20,850 bases of DNA from a bacterium (lineage in GTDB: Bacteria > SZUA-182). Made by a program: the position numbers and the translations under genes. Position 1 is the stretch's first letter. Every line of letters starts with the position of its first letter. Shown here piece after piece: positions 1 to 7,307 of the stretch. The stretch is from positions 1 to 20,850 of the forward strand of contig QIFF01000031.1 of the NCBI GenBank assembly GCA_003230635.1, given 5' to 3'. Below the pieces are notes generated by a model, which worked only from the letters and a program-made list of their open reading frames with translations, was not told the origin of the DNA and made no database searches.

Positions 1-88
1 CCCGGCTGGTACACAGATCTTTGGCCTCTTTGTCCAACTCTTGCACCATCCAGGGTTCAAGGCGAGCGTTAATGTTGACATTGCTCAT
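1..88 (-). CDS. N-terminus of a possible ribbon-helix-helix-type small protein (cut by window edge)
   Basis: Only the first 29 codons are in the window, reading leftward from the ATG at 88. The start is well supported: AGGAGG lies about ten bases upstream. The visible residues begin MSNVNINARLEP and continue with a predicted amphipathic helix rich in Glu, Lys and Asp. A short beta-strand-like N-terminus followed by a helix is compatible with CopG/Arc-type ribbon-helix-helix proteins, often antitoxins or plasmid and phage repressors, but 29 residues cannot prove it. A tandem 10-bp repeat in the upstream region at 121-140 could be its operator. The rest of the gene, and any toxin partner, lies outside the window. 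Confidence 0.5.
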   Translation of the reverse strand, partial: MSNVNINARLEPWMVQELDKEAKDLCTSR

Positions 89-120
89 GGCTTAATGACC
101 TCCTATTAAAAAGCGCAATC

Positions 121-140
121 ATTTGTAACCAATTGTAACC
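121..140. promoter_or_regulatory. Tandem 10-bp repeat upstream of the leftmost gene, possible operator
   Basis: ATTTGTAACC is followed directly by AATTGTAACC, giving two near-identical decamers one helical turn apart, 33-52 bases upstream of the start codon at 88. Helically phased direct repeats are typical operators for ribbon-helix-helix repressors. The operator role is inferred from position only. Confidence 0.3.
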
Positions 141-357
141 GCTTTTAAACTATTAGTCAAGAAAAAAGCACGAAAAATTTAGCCTGCCGGTAAATATTCT
201 GTTGGCAGTTGTTTCCCCCCAATGTGTTTTTATTTTATGGTGTTGTGATAGTCATGTCAAAGAAATTATGCAAAAGAAGTTTAAAGTGAATAGTATGCCC
301 GATATTGTTTTTATTGCAAAACGATATTGCCCATCCTTCAATTAATTGTTTGGCGTG

Positions 358-525
358 TCAGTTGAACATGTTCAAATACCCTCTTGCGTGGGGGTTATTT
401 CGCTTTTCCGGGACTACTGGTTGAGAGAGGGTTTGCAGCGCCAGTTCCCCATAGAGAACATCTTTGTCCTGCCCCGGATCCGGATGTTGTTGGAAACCCC
501 TGAGAAACTGCAGGAACTTCCTTAG
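358..525 (-). other. Possible coding remnant downstream of the capsid module (either strand)
   Basis: The stretch 141-532 contains no complete gene. On the minus strand an open frame with no usable start runs to a stop at 358-360. It continues downstream of the broken post-capsid gene in another frame. On the plus strand a competing open frame with good codon usage runs from about 400 to the TAG at 523-525 (visible residues include DYWLREGLQRQF and LLETPEKLQEL). Either may be the end of a decayed gene. I do not recognise a family for either and cannot choose between the strands. Confidence 0.2.
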
Positions 526-532
526 TGCTCAA

Positions 533-733
533 CTACCAGTGGATTAGTAAGAAACATAAAAAAATGTTGTGGCCGATGACATCTTCAGACAGCCGGGCCA
601 CATAGCCCCCGGCAATCAAACCCTCCGTTTGCCGGGAAAGGTTTTTTACCTCAACCACCTGACCGGGTAAGAGCTTCAAACCGGCATCGCTAATGAACAG
701 CCGGCTTGGACGTAACTTCTTGATTTATATCAT
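533..733 (-). pseudogene. Broken small post-capsid gene (nonsense at codon 3)
   Basis: This gene begins 12 bases after the capsid stop codon, with a GAGG ribosome site and ATG at 733, but its third codon is TAA. The rest of the frame is open to TAG at 533-535. After the stop, about 48 residues (IKKLRPSRLFISDAGLKL onward, through GQVVEV and GGYVARL) align without gaps with the N-terminus of the 205-aa protein at 11592-12209, at about 45% identity by hand. There the third codon is CGG. The similarity ends near residue 52, and the C-terminal part looks degenerate. Small genes directly after capsid genes often encode head-completion or decoration proteins, so the intact ancestor was probably a head-associated protein. 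That role is inferred from position. A sequencing error at codon 3 cannot be excluded. Confidence 0.6.
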
Positions 734-745
734 TTATAAGCCTCA

Positions 746-1609
746 TCAGGGTAGGATTTTGACACGGGCCAAGATATCCGGCCTGGTTATCCCTTGGCCT
801 AGCTCACTCCAGATTAGCCAGCCGGTCTTGAAACGTAACTGCTTCTGGATAGACTCGGTTTTCAGCCCCTCACGAATGGGCATCTTACCCGCTTCCTTGT
901 CGGGAATCAGCAAGACCTCATCCAGGCTGGCCGCTGAGGTAAGCAGGATATTGGCTCCGGCATAGACCTTGATAACTCCCTTGACCCGCAATTCCTCTTT
1001 GGTCTGAGGGTCCATGTCCCAGCCCCGCATGTCGTTAAAGCGGGCACCGCGCAGGACAATGTATTTGACCGAGAGTTCCTTGTCCTCCAAAATGGAGATG
1101 GCTTGGTTCAGGGCGTCATCGGTAAGTTTACCGCCGGACACCGCCACTGTATTCTCAGTAGGCACCGCTTGCGAGATAACGCTGATGGTGCGCTTGTCAA
1201 TCTCCTTGCGAATCTCGTCCGCCGCCGAGGTCTGAATCTCCAACAGGGTGCCGATGTTGCCGTGCTTGAGGACACTCACGTCCACCATCGGGGCGGTATG
1301 AATGCGGTTGGTGGGAAACTCCACCTCATCCTTGCCCACTTCCTGCTCCCGGCCTTCGCCTTCTTTACTGATCCAGTAGGCTTTCACCTGGGGCTTTTTC
1401 TGGTAAACCGGACGCTCGCCCTTAGGCAGCACATGCCGGGTTAAAAGCAGGGAGCTGATTTCCTTGCGCTTGATTTCCTGCTCAATCGGCGGGGATATAG
1501 CGGCAGCCAGGGCCTGTAATCCTTCAGGGGACTCCAGCGCCTCAGACATCAAGACCGCCATAGCCTCCATGTATTCCTGGGAATGAACGTCTATCTTTAA
1601 CTGTTCCAT
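746..1609 (-). CDS. Phage major capsid protein-like (HK97 fold)
   Basis: This 287-aa protein has the layout of an HK97-type capsid subunit. A helical N-terminal arm (residues 10-60) is followed by an extended basic segment (60-105), resembling the E-loop region. A long spine-like helix runs at about 125-148, then an alpha/beta P/A-domain region. The C-terminus has the typical pattern of VIKVYAGANILLTSA (212-226), EVLLIPDK (231-238) and WSELGQGITRPDILARVKIL (267-286). No prohead protease cleavage site or protease gene was seen. The start is supported by GGAGG about ten bases upstream. The gene faces the same way as the ligase-AAA operon to its right but is separated from it by an IS21-type remnant. 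The 287-aa length is near that of compact capsid proteins and also of encapsulins. The terminase genes in the window favour a phage origin. The family assignment comes from pattern recognition, not a search. Confidence 0.65.
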   Translation of the reverse strand: MEQLKIDVHSQEYMEAMAVLMSEALESPEGLQALAAAISPPIEQEIKRKEISSLLLTRHVLPKGERPVYQKKPQVKAYWISKEGEGREQEVGKDEVEFPTNRIHTAPMVDVSVLKHGNIGTLLEIQTSAADEIRKEIDKRTISVISQAVPTENTVAVSGGKLTDDALNQAISILEDKELSVKYIVLRGARFNDMRGWDMDPQTKEELRVKGVIKVYAGANILLTSAASLDEVLLIPDKEAGKMPIREGLKTESIQKQLRFKTGWLIWSELGQGITRPDILARVKILP

Positions 1610-1829
1610 GAGCTTATTCCTCCCTCCCTTCGTTTAAATTAAGAGCTTGAACTTCAGCATCCCGCCGGAGACACTGATAGCCTCAGGATGTACTTGGGGT
1701 GTAAACGGCGGTCGAAAAGTGTACCACTTTGGTGATTAATATAGCTCCCTTGGTGGGAGCTGGTCAAGGATATTTTTTTGTTTTTTATGTTTTTTGGGTT
1801 GTTTCATTTTTTACTTTTGTGTTGGTTGA

Positions 1830-1880
1830 AAGTTCAGCAAGACTCGCTCGGCCTACGGCCTCACTCTTCTTGCTGAACTT
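1830..1880. repeat. Perfect 13-bp inverted repeat, strong hairpin
   Basis: AAGTTCAGCAAGA at 1830-1842 is exactly complementary to TCTTGCTGAACTT at 1868-1880. The 25-base loop contains a smaller GGCC-TAC-GGCC palindrome, and no T-tract follows on either strand. It lies inside the IS21 remnant, just after the istB stop. It could be a transcription barrier or an element-associated structure, but a classic intrinsic terminator is not supported. Confidence 0.7.
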
Positions 1881-1912
1881 GGATAAACTTGTCAGGGCGT
1901 GCCTTCCTCCTC

Positions 1913-2025
1913 CTATGAAGGGGATTTCTTGCCCCTGCGGCGCAGGCTTTCTTTGAAGCGGTAGCTTTCGCCGTTCATTTCCAAGATGTGGATGAGAGAA
2001 ACGATTTTCCGGGGGAGGGAGCGTT
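1913..2025 (-). pseudogene. C-terminal fragment of an IstB-like transposition ATPase
   Basis: Read leftward, the frame gives ERSLPRKIVSLIHILEMNGE and then SYRFKESLRRRGKK before TAG at 1913-1915. The pattern of a Leu/Ile-rich helix, then NGESYR, then a basic tail is typical of the end of IstB, the helper ATPase of IS21 elements. There is no start codon and the ATPase core is missing. The fragment joins directly onto the stop codon region of the ligase-AAA gene, in a different frame. Confidence 0.6.
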
Positions 2026-5000
2026 CTAAATTTGCGACGACATGTAAGTGGCAGAAGCCTTGTTGCTATTGATTGCTTGCCGGAAATGGTTGGCGGAAAT
2101 TCGTACTGTGTCAGCGGGGATATTTTGGGCAATAGCTTTTTTGACTGCCAGCAAGCCTGCTTCGTTTACCAGATGTTCAATCTCGGCGCCGGAGAAGCCC
2201 GATGTGAGGTTGGCTAAGGTATCGGGCCTGACGTCTTCGGCAACGGGCATGCGGGATAGTAACTTTGCCAACAATGCTTCCCTGCCGGCTTTGTCCGGCG
2301 GCCCCATGAAAACCCGGCGGTCTATGCGTCCCGGGCGCAGGATTGCCGGATCAAGGCAATTGGGAAGGTTGGTGGTGGCGATGATCAAGATTCGACCCCG
2401 CTCGGATAATCCGTCCATCAGCACCAGCAATTGGGAAACAATTTCCCGCAGGTAGGGAGCATTGGGCTGGCTGCGTGATCCGGCGACGGCATCGACCTCG
2501 TCCATGATAATGACGGACGGGGCAAGTTGAGCCGCCCGTGCAAAAGTCTCCCTGAGCATGCGTTCTGATTCTCCTAACCATTTGCAGAGAACCTCAGGCC
2601 CACATATAGTCTCGATGTGTGCCCCCGATTCTCCGGCTACCGCCCGGGCCAGCATGGTCTTGCCGTTCCCCGGCGGGCCGTATAATAAAATCCCCCGGCC
2701 CGGCCTTACGCCTACCTGTTGAAACAGTTCCGGGTGCAGAAGCGGCAGTTCGGCGTAGTCACGCACCATTTCCACGGCCTCGTCCTGTCCACAAATATCA
2801 TTGTAGCGAGTGGCGGGAATATTGCGGGGGCCTGCTTGAGATGTTGACGGGGGAAGGAAACCGAACACCCCTTGCGTATTTTGAATATCTGCTACTGGAA
2901 GCACAGAGGGCCAGGTCTTTTGTACCTGCTCGGAGTGTGCCTCCAGGGTTATCCCAAACGGCAGGCGGCGAATGTTTTTGGGAAAGACCCAGGCCGGTTT
3001 ATTGTTCTCAATAAAATAGCCCAGTGCCCAGCGGTTACCTTGGGCGGGGTCGAGTTTCTCCGGCAAGCCTTTGATGCGTTCCCTTACTTGCTTACGATCA
3101 AATAATGGACATAGCTCCAGTGGCTCATTGACCGGCGTATCAAGTTGAGCCAGCAGGGACTCCTTGTCAAGGCTGACAATCTTACCGTCAAATTTCCCTA
3201 TCGCATACCAGGCCGGTTCCTCCAGGGCGATTCCGGGAAAGCCGGACCCTGGCTTAAACTGGAGCTGCCGGCAGCCCAGGGCAAGAGATGTCCGGCAGGC
3301 ATGCTCGTTCCTTTTTTGCCTTCTCCAGCAGGCGGCAATGTCGCTGAGTGTATTCAAGACACCCTGGAAATCATAGTCCCCAAGCGGATCGTTATTGACC
3401 AGGAACTCCGCCCCCTTCCAGCGGGCAATCAACCGATACAAGTTCTCAATACGGCGGATGTTTTCCACTAAAGCATCCTGTTTGAATGTCAGCGTGTAGT
3501 GCCGGGGCTGGCCTTTGTCATCACTTTCTATGGAGAGACCACCGGCTTGAGACATGGTTCTTATTCTGCGCACTGCTACATGAAAGTTGACCGAGGGGGT
3601 GCGGGCGAAGGAGATTTCCATGTCCAGCCTGAATTTTTGACCGGCGCTGCAAGAAGTGGGTAACGATAGCGGCGACAACCGTTGCTCTGTATCTGAGATG
3701 CCTTTCCGCGTCCAACCGCGGGTGATTTTCTCCGCCAGCCAGTTTTCAGCCAGGGAGTTAATTTTCTCCAAGCTGGAAGCTACCCGGATATCGGTCTTGA
3801 GCGGCTCCAATCTGCCCGGGGTAAAGTCGGTGAAAAAGACCACATAGGGCGGATATAGGGAATCAACATTTTCCTTATTGGTCTTCCAGGCGACAAGCTT
3901 GCGCACGCACAACCCGGGGGCAGTATCTTTAGCAAAAAACTCCCGCCGTACTCTGGTGGAACAGGGGAGTTGGATGCCCTTTGCCGAATCTGCAATTTCT
4001 ATAGGCACCAGGTCGGTAACCTGGCGCATGCCGGTGGAGTCGGGACCTACAATTTTATCATTACGAATGCGCCGGAAAACAGCATTAATAAGACTCACCG
4101 CCGGCAGTGGTCTGAGCGACTGCCAGGTATTTTCTGGATGATATTCCAAAGCCATACGGCGCACCGGTTCGCCACTGGAACGGACAGCCAGCAGATCGTT
4201 GCACTTGACTTCAACCACCACTCCCGGCCGCAGGAATTGAAACAAGGCTCCGGAGCGGGCCGCCGCCAGATACGAGGACTGCGCTGCCATGGGCTGCAGC
4301 CTGCGCCACAGCTCAAACCGCTCCGCCTCGCTGAAGCCGGTGTTCACCCGCCCCAGCAACTGGAAGTTGCCATCCGGACGCTGGAGGGCCAGCAGCAATT
4401 CAGCTATGCCGCCGTTAGTACGACAGGTCATGCCTACTATCACTGCGTCGATGCTTAGCTCGGGCTTAATTTTCAGAATTTCTATATCGGCTGAGCGGAC
4501 AACTATTCCCTCATGCCCCTGGCGAGTGACTAACTGTTCGTAAGCATTCAATACACCGTCTGCGTTGAGCGCCTTTTCAAAGGGCACGCTACGGCAGAGT
4601 TTGCCCGCAGCCAGAAGCTCTATGAGCCGCTGTGCACGCTCGGCAAAGGGACGGCGCTGGTATTTATCCTCCAGCAGATCAAAAGCGGCAAAGTGCAGCC
4701 GCTCAATTTGTGCCTTAGCCCCGCCGCCCAGGGCGGCATGTAAATCATGCACACGGGGACGGGAGGGCTGGCCGTTGGCGTATAGTTCTCCGGCCAGGAG
4801 CAGATGCCGTTGCCCTAAAATCCCGGCGGCTTCCTCAGTAACCGGGACATCGCTAATAATCTTTCCTGAAGGCGACAGCAGCCATGCTCCGCCATCCCCC
4901 GCTGATAAAAACCAGGTCTCGCCGTCTATCTTGGGGGATACAATGTGCTCTCCCGGCGGTATGGTTTTGAGAATATCTTGGGGTGCAACACTGCGGTATC

Positions 5001-5124
5001 TTCCCGCCACCTGGCTTTTGTAAGCAGCGATTTGCTCGGCCAGTTTTTTGTCGGGAATCGATCCCGGCGGGGATATGTAACCCACACCCAATGATTTCCA
5101 ATTTATCTTGTCTTGTGTAATCAT
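2026..5124 (-). CDS. ATP-dependent DNA ligase / AAA+ ATPase fusion protein, left copy
   Basis: This 1032-aa protein has two recognisable ends. Residues 55-330 form an ATP-dependent ligase core. The adenylation motif KIDG has its lysine at 65, GELY is at 112-115, FDLLE at 148-152, EGIVVR at 205-210 and LKIK at 217-220. An OB-fold region follows (GRVNTGF 258-264, VVVEVKCNDLL 302-312). Residues 770-1020 form a classic-clade AAA+ module: Walker A GPPGNGKT (816-823), Walker B VIIMDEVD (871-878), sensor-1 ATTN (916-919), RPGRIDRR with likely arginine fingers (930-937) and GFSGAEI (976-982), as in FtsH/Cdc48-type ATPases. The ~400-residue middle is unassigned. The start overlaps the previous stop as ATGA, implying translational coupling. 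The product probably seals nucleic-acid nicks or ends with ATP-driven remodelling. The substrate is unknown, and RNA is possible. The final few residues may be altered by the adjoining IS21 remnant. Confidence 0.9.
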   Translation of the reverse strand: MITQDKINWKSLGVGYISPPGSIPDKKLAEQIAAYKSQVAGRYRSVAPQDILKTIPPGEHIVSPKIDGETWFLSAGDGGAWLLSPSGKIISDVPVTEEAAGILGQRHLLLAGELYANGQPSRPRVHDLHAALGGGAKAQIERLHFAAFDLLEDKYQRRPFAERAQRLIELLAAGKLCRSVPFEKALNADGVLNAYEQLVTRQGHEGIVVRSADIEILKIKPELSIDAVIVGMTCRTNGGIAELLLALQRPDGNFQLLGRVNTGFSEAERFELWRRLQPMAAQSSYLAAARSGALFQFLRPGVVVEVKCNDLLAVRSSGEPVRRMALEYHPENTWQSLRPLPAVSLINAVFRRIRNDKIVGPDSTGMRQVTDLVPIEIADSAKGIQLPCSTRVRREFFAKDTAPGLCVRKLVAWKTNKENVDSLYPPYVVFFTDFTPGRLEPLKTDIRVASSLEKINSLAENWLAEKITRGWTRKGISDTEQRLSPLSLPTSCSAGQKFRLDMEISFARTPSVNFHVAVRRIRTMSQAGGLSIESDDKGQPRHYTLTFKQDALVENIRRIENLYRLIARWKGAEFLVNNDPLGDYDFQGVLNTLSDIAACWRRQKRNEHACRTSLALGCRQLQFKPGSGFPGIALEEPAWYAIGKFDGKIVSLDKESLLAQLDTPVNEPLELCPLFDRKQVRERIKGLPEKLDPAQGNRWALGYFIENNKPAWVFPKNIRRLPFGITLEAHSEQVQKTWPSVLPVADIQNTQGVFGFLPPSTSQAGPRNIPATRYNDICGQDEAVEMVRDYAELPLLHPELFQQVGVRPGRGILLYGPPGNGKTMLARAVAGESGAHIETICGPEVLCKWLGESERMLRETFARAAQLAPSVIIMDEVDAVAGSRSQPNAPYLREIVSQLLVLMDGLSERGRILIIATTNLPNCLDPAILRPGRIDRRVFMGPPDKAGREALLAKLLSRMPVAEDVRPDTLANLTSGFSGAEIEHLVNEAGLLAVKKAIAQNIPADTVRISANHFRQAINSNKASATYMSSQI

Positions 5125-5822
5125 GCCAGTTGAACCAATTCCAAGTGAGAAAGATGCAGTATCAAAAGATATTTGTCCGCATTGACCCGGCCTTCCAGAA
5201 AAGCTCGATAAGGCAGTCCGTTACGTTCCAGCAGGAGAGGCTCCTTTCCCTGAACACCAGCCCCCAGCAGCACCAGCGAATCCAACTCATCAAGCTCTTT
5301 AGCCATGGTAAAGAGAAAATCAAAGGTCAGACCGTCAATATGGCGGATTTGATAGTTACGGCTAAAGACAAAGCGCCGGACAGCCTCTGAACGCTTAAAT
5401 ATCTTGCCCGTCCAGACCAGGGGTTTCTCTGTATCAACATTAGAGGGCGTATTCACCGGCTGTCTGCGTTCTATTTCTTCACCATTGTTGTCCAGTATCA
5501 CTTCTATTTCGGCTGTGGCATAAAGCACCCGATTCTGACTGTCAAGCAGCACCCGGTCGGTGGGGCCGCTCTTCCTTCCCGCCGCTTCCAGGTCAATCTC
5601 CGGGTCGGCCTCCAGTAAGACTTGAGCCAGTTCCTGGTCGCTATTACAACGGGAGCGCAGATAGTCGTAAGTTTGCGGTAAGGGCGTTTTTATAATTTTA
5701 GCCGCCGTTACAAGTCTTCCGCCATCACTCTGAAACTGCACGGGTGGTGCTGCCTGCTTGGGCTCCATACGAACCCGGGCATTACGACCCTTACCGTCAC
5801 TCAACCTAATCCAGCGGGACAT
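5121..5822 (-). CDS. Uncharacterised 233-aa partner protein of the ligase-AAA operon, left copy
   Basis: This gene lies between the acidic-tail protein and the ligase-AAA fusion. AAGGGGG provides its ribosome site, and its TGA overlaps the next ATG. It has no signal peptide, membrane segment or metal cluster, and I do not recognise the family. The N-terminal ~35 residues are basic (MSRWIRLSDGKGRNARVRME). The best-conserved stretches between the two copies are residues 63-93, GEEIERRQPVNTPSNVDTEK at 114-133, and 142-173 with RFVFSRNYQIRHIDGLTFDF. The copy at 19088-19789 has exactly the same length and about 85% identity by hand. This contrasts with the decayed genes nearby and argues that both copies are or were functional. 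A cytosolic subunit or adaptor of the ligase-AAA protein is the simplest inference. Confidence 0.85.
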   Translation of the reverse strand: MSRWIRLSDGKGRNARVRMEPKQAAPPVQFQSDGGRLVTAAKIIKTPLPQTYDYLRSRCNSDQELAQVLLEADPEIDLEAAGRKSGPTDRVLLDSQNRVLYATAEIEVILDNNGEEIERRQPVNTPSNVDTEKPLVWTGKIFKRSEAVRRFVFSRNYQIRHIDGLTFDFLFTMAKELDELDSLVLLGAGVQGKEPLLLERNGLPYRAFLEGRVNADKYLLILHLSHLELVQLA

Positions 5823-5836
5823 AACCCTGTACCCCC

Positions 5837-6436
5837 TTATATCATCCTAAAGTCGAGATCGTCATCAACATCATAGCCATCTTCACCAATGTCCGGCGGT
5901 GACAGGTCAGCCTCCGCCAAGCCGATAAATTCAAATCCCGTTCGCTCGCCGACTAACATAAAGTATCCTTCCCCGTTTCCTATCAGAAACCTCTGGCGGC
6001 CATTACACTCCGGCAGACGGTAGATTGCCCCCCGAGACAACGATTCTTCTAATTCGGCGCAAATAAAAACCGGCTCCAGGGCATAGGCGCGGGTAATGCT
6101 GCACTCCAACACCTCGGCAGCCTCCACCGCCTGAGAAACGTCCAACGCCGCATCGGGAGATGACTTTCCCGGCTTTATGACATCCCCCTCCAGGTCGATT
6201 GCCCGAAGCTGACTCCGCTCCACCACATCATTATGCCCATCAAGATAAAGCATCGCCGTGCCCCCAGCCGGTAGGATGTGCACCCCGTCACGGGTCAGGG
6301 CCGCCCGCGCACACTCCTGCCCTTGCCCATCAACCGGTATCCGCTGTTTTGAGCCGTAAAGCTTCGAGCGGGCAATTTTGCTGACCGTAAAGCTCGATCC
6401 CTTACCATCATAGAGAATCTCAAGTAACCGTTGCAT
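5837..6436 (-). CDS. Uncharacterised ~200-aa protein with acidic C-terminal tail, left copy
   Basis: This is the first gene of the conserved trio, 199 aa, starting at ATG 6436 after an AGAGG site. The family is not recognised. The N-terminal ~75 residues (KIARSKLYGSKQRI at 21-34, then a beta-rich stretch with DGVHILPAGGTAMLYLDGHN) look like a small all-beta domain. The middle is helical (AVEAAEVLECS). A second beta-rich segment precedes a conserved tail, DLSPPDIGEDGYDVDDDLDF, with nine acidic residues in the last 17 of that stretch. The right-hand copy (204 aa) keeps both ends and carries a short insertion after IYRLP. The gene ends 14 bases before the 233-aa gene, so they are co-transcribed. 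The acidic tail could contact a basic partner or mimic nucleic acid, which is speculation. Confidence 0.85.
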   Translation of the reverse strand: MQRLLEILYDGKGSSFTVSKIARSKLYGSKQRIPVDGQGQECARAALTRDGVHILPAGGTAMLYLDGHNDVVERSQLRAIDLEGDVIKPGKSSPDAALDVSQAVEAAEVLECSITRAYALEPVFICAELEESLSRGAIYRLPECNGRQRFLIGNGEGYFMLVGERTGFEFIGLAEADLSPPDIGEDGYDVDDDLDFRMI

Positions 6437-6450
6437 TCGTGTAAACCTCT

Positions 6451-6723
6451 TTAGTGAAGCGAGTCGTCAAAACTGAGTTTTGCGGTCACTGATTTTAGCG
6501 TACAATCTTTACATAATTGACTTTGCAAGACCAGTAACTGTTCGCCGAGCTCACTTATGTCTATGCCGCACTGGCGAAGAACTCTTTCTTCATCTCCCTC
6601 CTCAAACCACATCCCGGCTAGTGCCCGCAGTGAGTTCCCTTCCTTAATCAGCCGCTGAGCGGTATTGACTAAAAAGGTTCCCAAATCTGTGCAATCACCA
6701 TTATGTTCAGCTTGATTTTTCAT
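6451..6723 (-). CDS. Small 90-aa hypothetical protein leading the left ligase-AAA operon
   Basis: The start at 6723 has an excellent ribosome site (GGAAAGGAGGTGG) and the gene ends 14 bases before the acidic-tail gene, so it is the first gene of the left operon. The product is mostly helical, with four cysteines (GDCT, RQCG and LCKDC). It has no recognised domain. The CxxC pair near residue 71 could bind metal, but there is no full zinc motif. The right-hand operon has no equivalent gene upstream, so this protein is either dispensable or specific to the left copy. Confidence 0.65.
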   Translation of the reverse strand: MKNQAEHNGDCTDLGTFLVNTAQRLIKEGNSLRALAGMWFEEGDEERVLRQCGIDISELGEQLLVLQSQLCKDCTLKSVTAKLSFDDSLH

Positions 6724-7037
6724 GACCTATGCCACCTCCTTTCCAGCACACCATCAAGCCATTGAATCAAGCGAAAGTCAAGCGGAAAATGGTTTATTTA
6801 CAATAGGTTAGATTAATTGCCGAGTTGCAGATAAAGAGGCGGGGTAGAGGAGGTAGCCCGGGTTTTAATCTTTTCAGGTAGGCTTGGCTTTGGGCTTCAA
6901 GCTAAAATCTTTCGCCCTAAAGCCTATAGTCTATTTTTATCAATAAATTGACTTGATGTTTTCACACTTCCAAGGTAATGTTGAAGTGAGATAAGACATA
7001 AATAACAACTAGTTATTAACCAAAATGGGGTGCTCCC
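6724..7037. other. Divergent intergenic region between the left operon and the zinc-ribbon gene
   Basis: No gene is seen in these 314 bases. On the minus strand TTGACT (6776-6781) lies about 54 bases upstream of the 90-aa start, but the hexamer at -10 distance is poor (CTTGAT), so the promoter is tentative. TTGACTT also lies about 51 bases upstream of the right-hand operon. On the plus strand no clear promoter for the zinc-ribbon gene was found. Confidence 0.35.
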
Positions 7038-7262
7038 ATGCCCAGTCAAAGAACACCTGCCTTTATACGACCCAGGGTTATCAATGGCCACTACCATTGC
7101 CCCCAATGCGGCGCCAGGCTGGAGTACAACCAGGGACGTCAGTTTTACCAGTGCCTGGCTCTCCGGGACCAGAAACTCAGGCCCTATGGGTCAACCCCTT
7201 TTAATCAACCCGTCTGCGGCTACGATATTCCCCTGAGCAGGGTGTATCCCCGTATCAACTAG
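7038..7262 (+). CDS. Small zinc-ribbon protein (74 aa)
   Basis: The product carries CPQC at residues 21-24 and further cysteines at 39 and 60 (FYQC, VCGYDIP). This four-cysteine spacing is compatible with one zinc ribbon, as in topoisomerase-like or phage DNA-binding small proteins. The start at 7038 is chosen because it opens the frame. The upstream GGGGTG is only a weak ribosome site. It runs in the same direction as the integrase-like gene 45 bases downstream and is probably co-transcribed with it. A nucleic-acid-binding accessory role is inferred. Confidence 0.6.
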   Translation: MPSQRTPAFIRPRVINGHYHCPQCGARLEYNQGRQFYQCLALRDQKLRPYGSTPFNQPVCGYDIPLSRVYPRIN

Positions 7263-7307
7263 GGCACAACAACCATCAACCGGGGCCTTGCCCCAGAGGA
7301 GGTCATC

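Larger units (their letters stand above)
1700..2027 (-). mobile_element. IS21-family remnant (3' end with terminal repeat and istB tail)
   Basis: The stretch between the ligase-AAA stop and the capsid gene carries the end of an IS21-type element. TGTAAACGGCGGTCGAAAAG at 1700-1719 resembles IS21-family terminal repeats, and the last ~37 codons of an istB-type gene lie at 1913-2025. The rest of the element, including istA, is absent. Its internal edge lies at the very end of the ligase-AAA gene, which suggests insertion there followed by deletion. The outer edge is uncertain to within some tens of bases. Confidence 0.55.

Noticed and set aside
746..1609. Encapsulin (nanocompartment) instead of phage capsid
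   Set aside because: The fold pattern and size would allow it, but no cargo gene with a targeting peptide was seen, and terminase subunits lie in the same window.
1785..2132. 115-codon minus-strand frame
   Set aside because: It overlaps the conserved ligase-AAA end and the IstB-type frame and has no ribosome site. It is a shadow frame.
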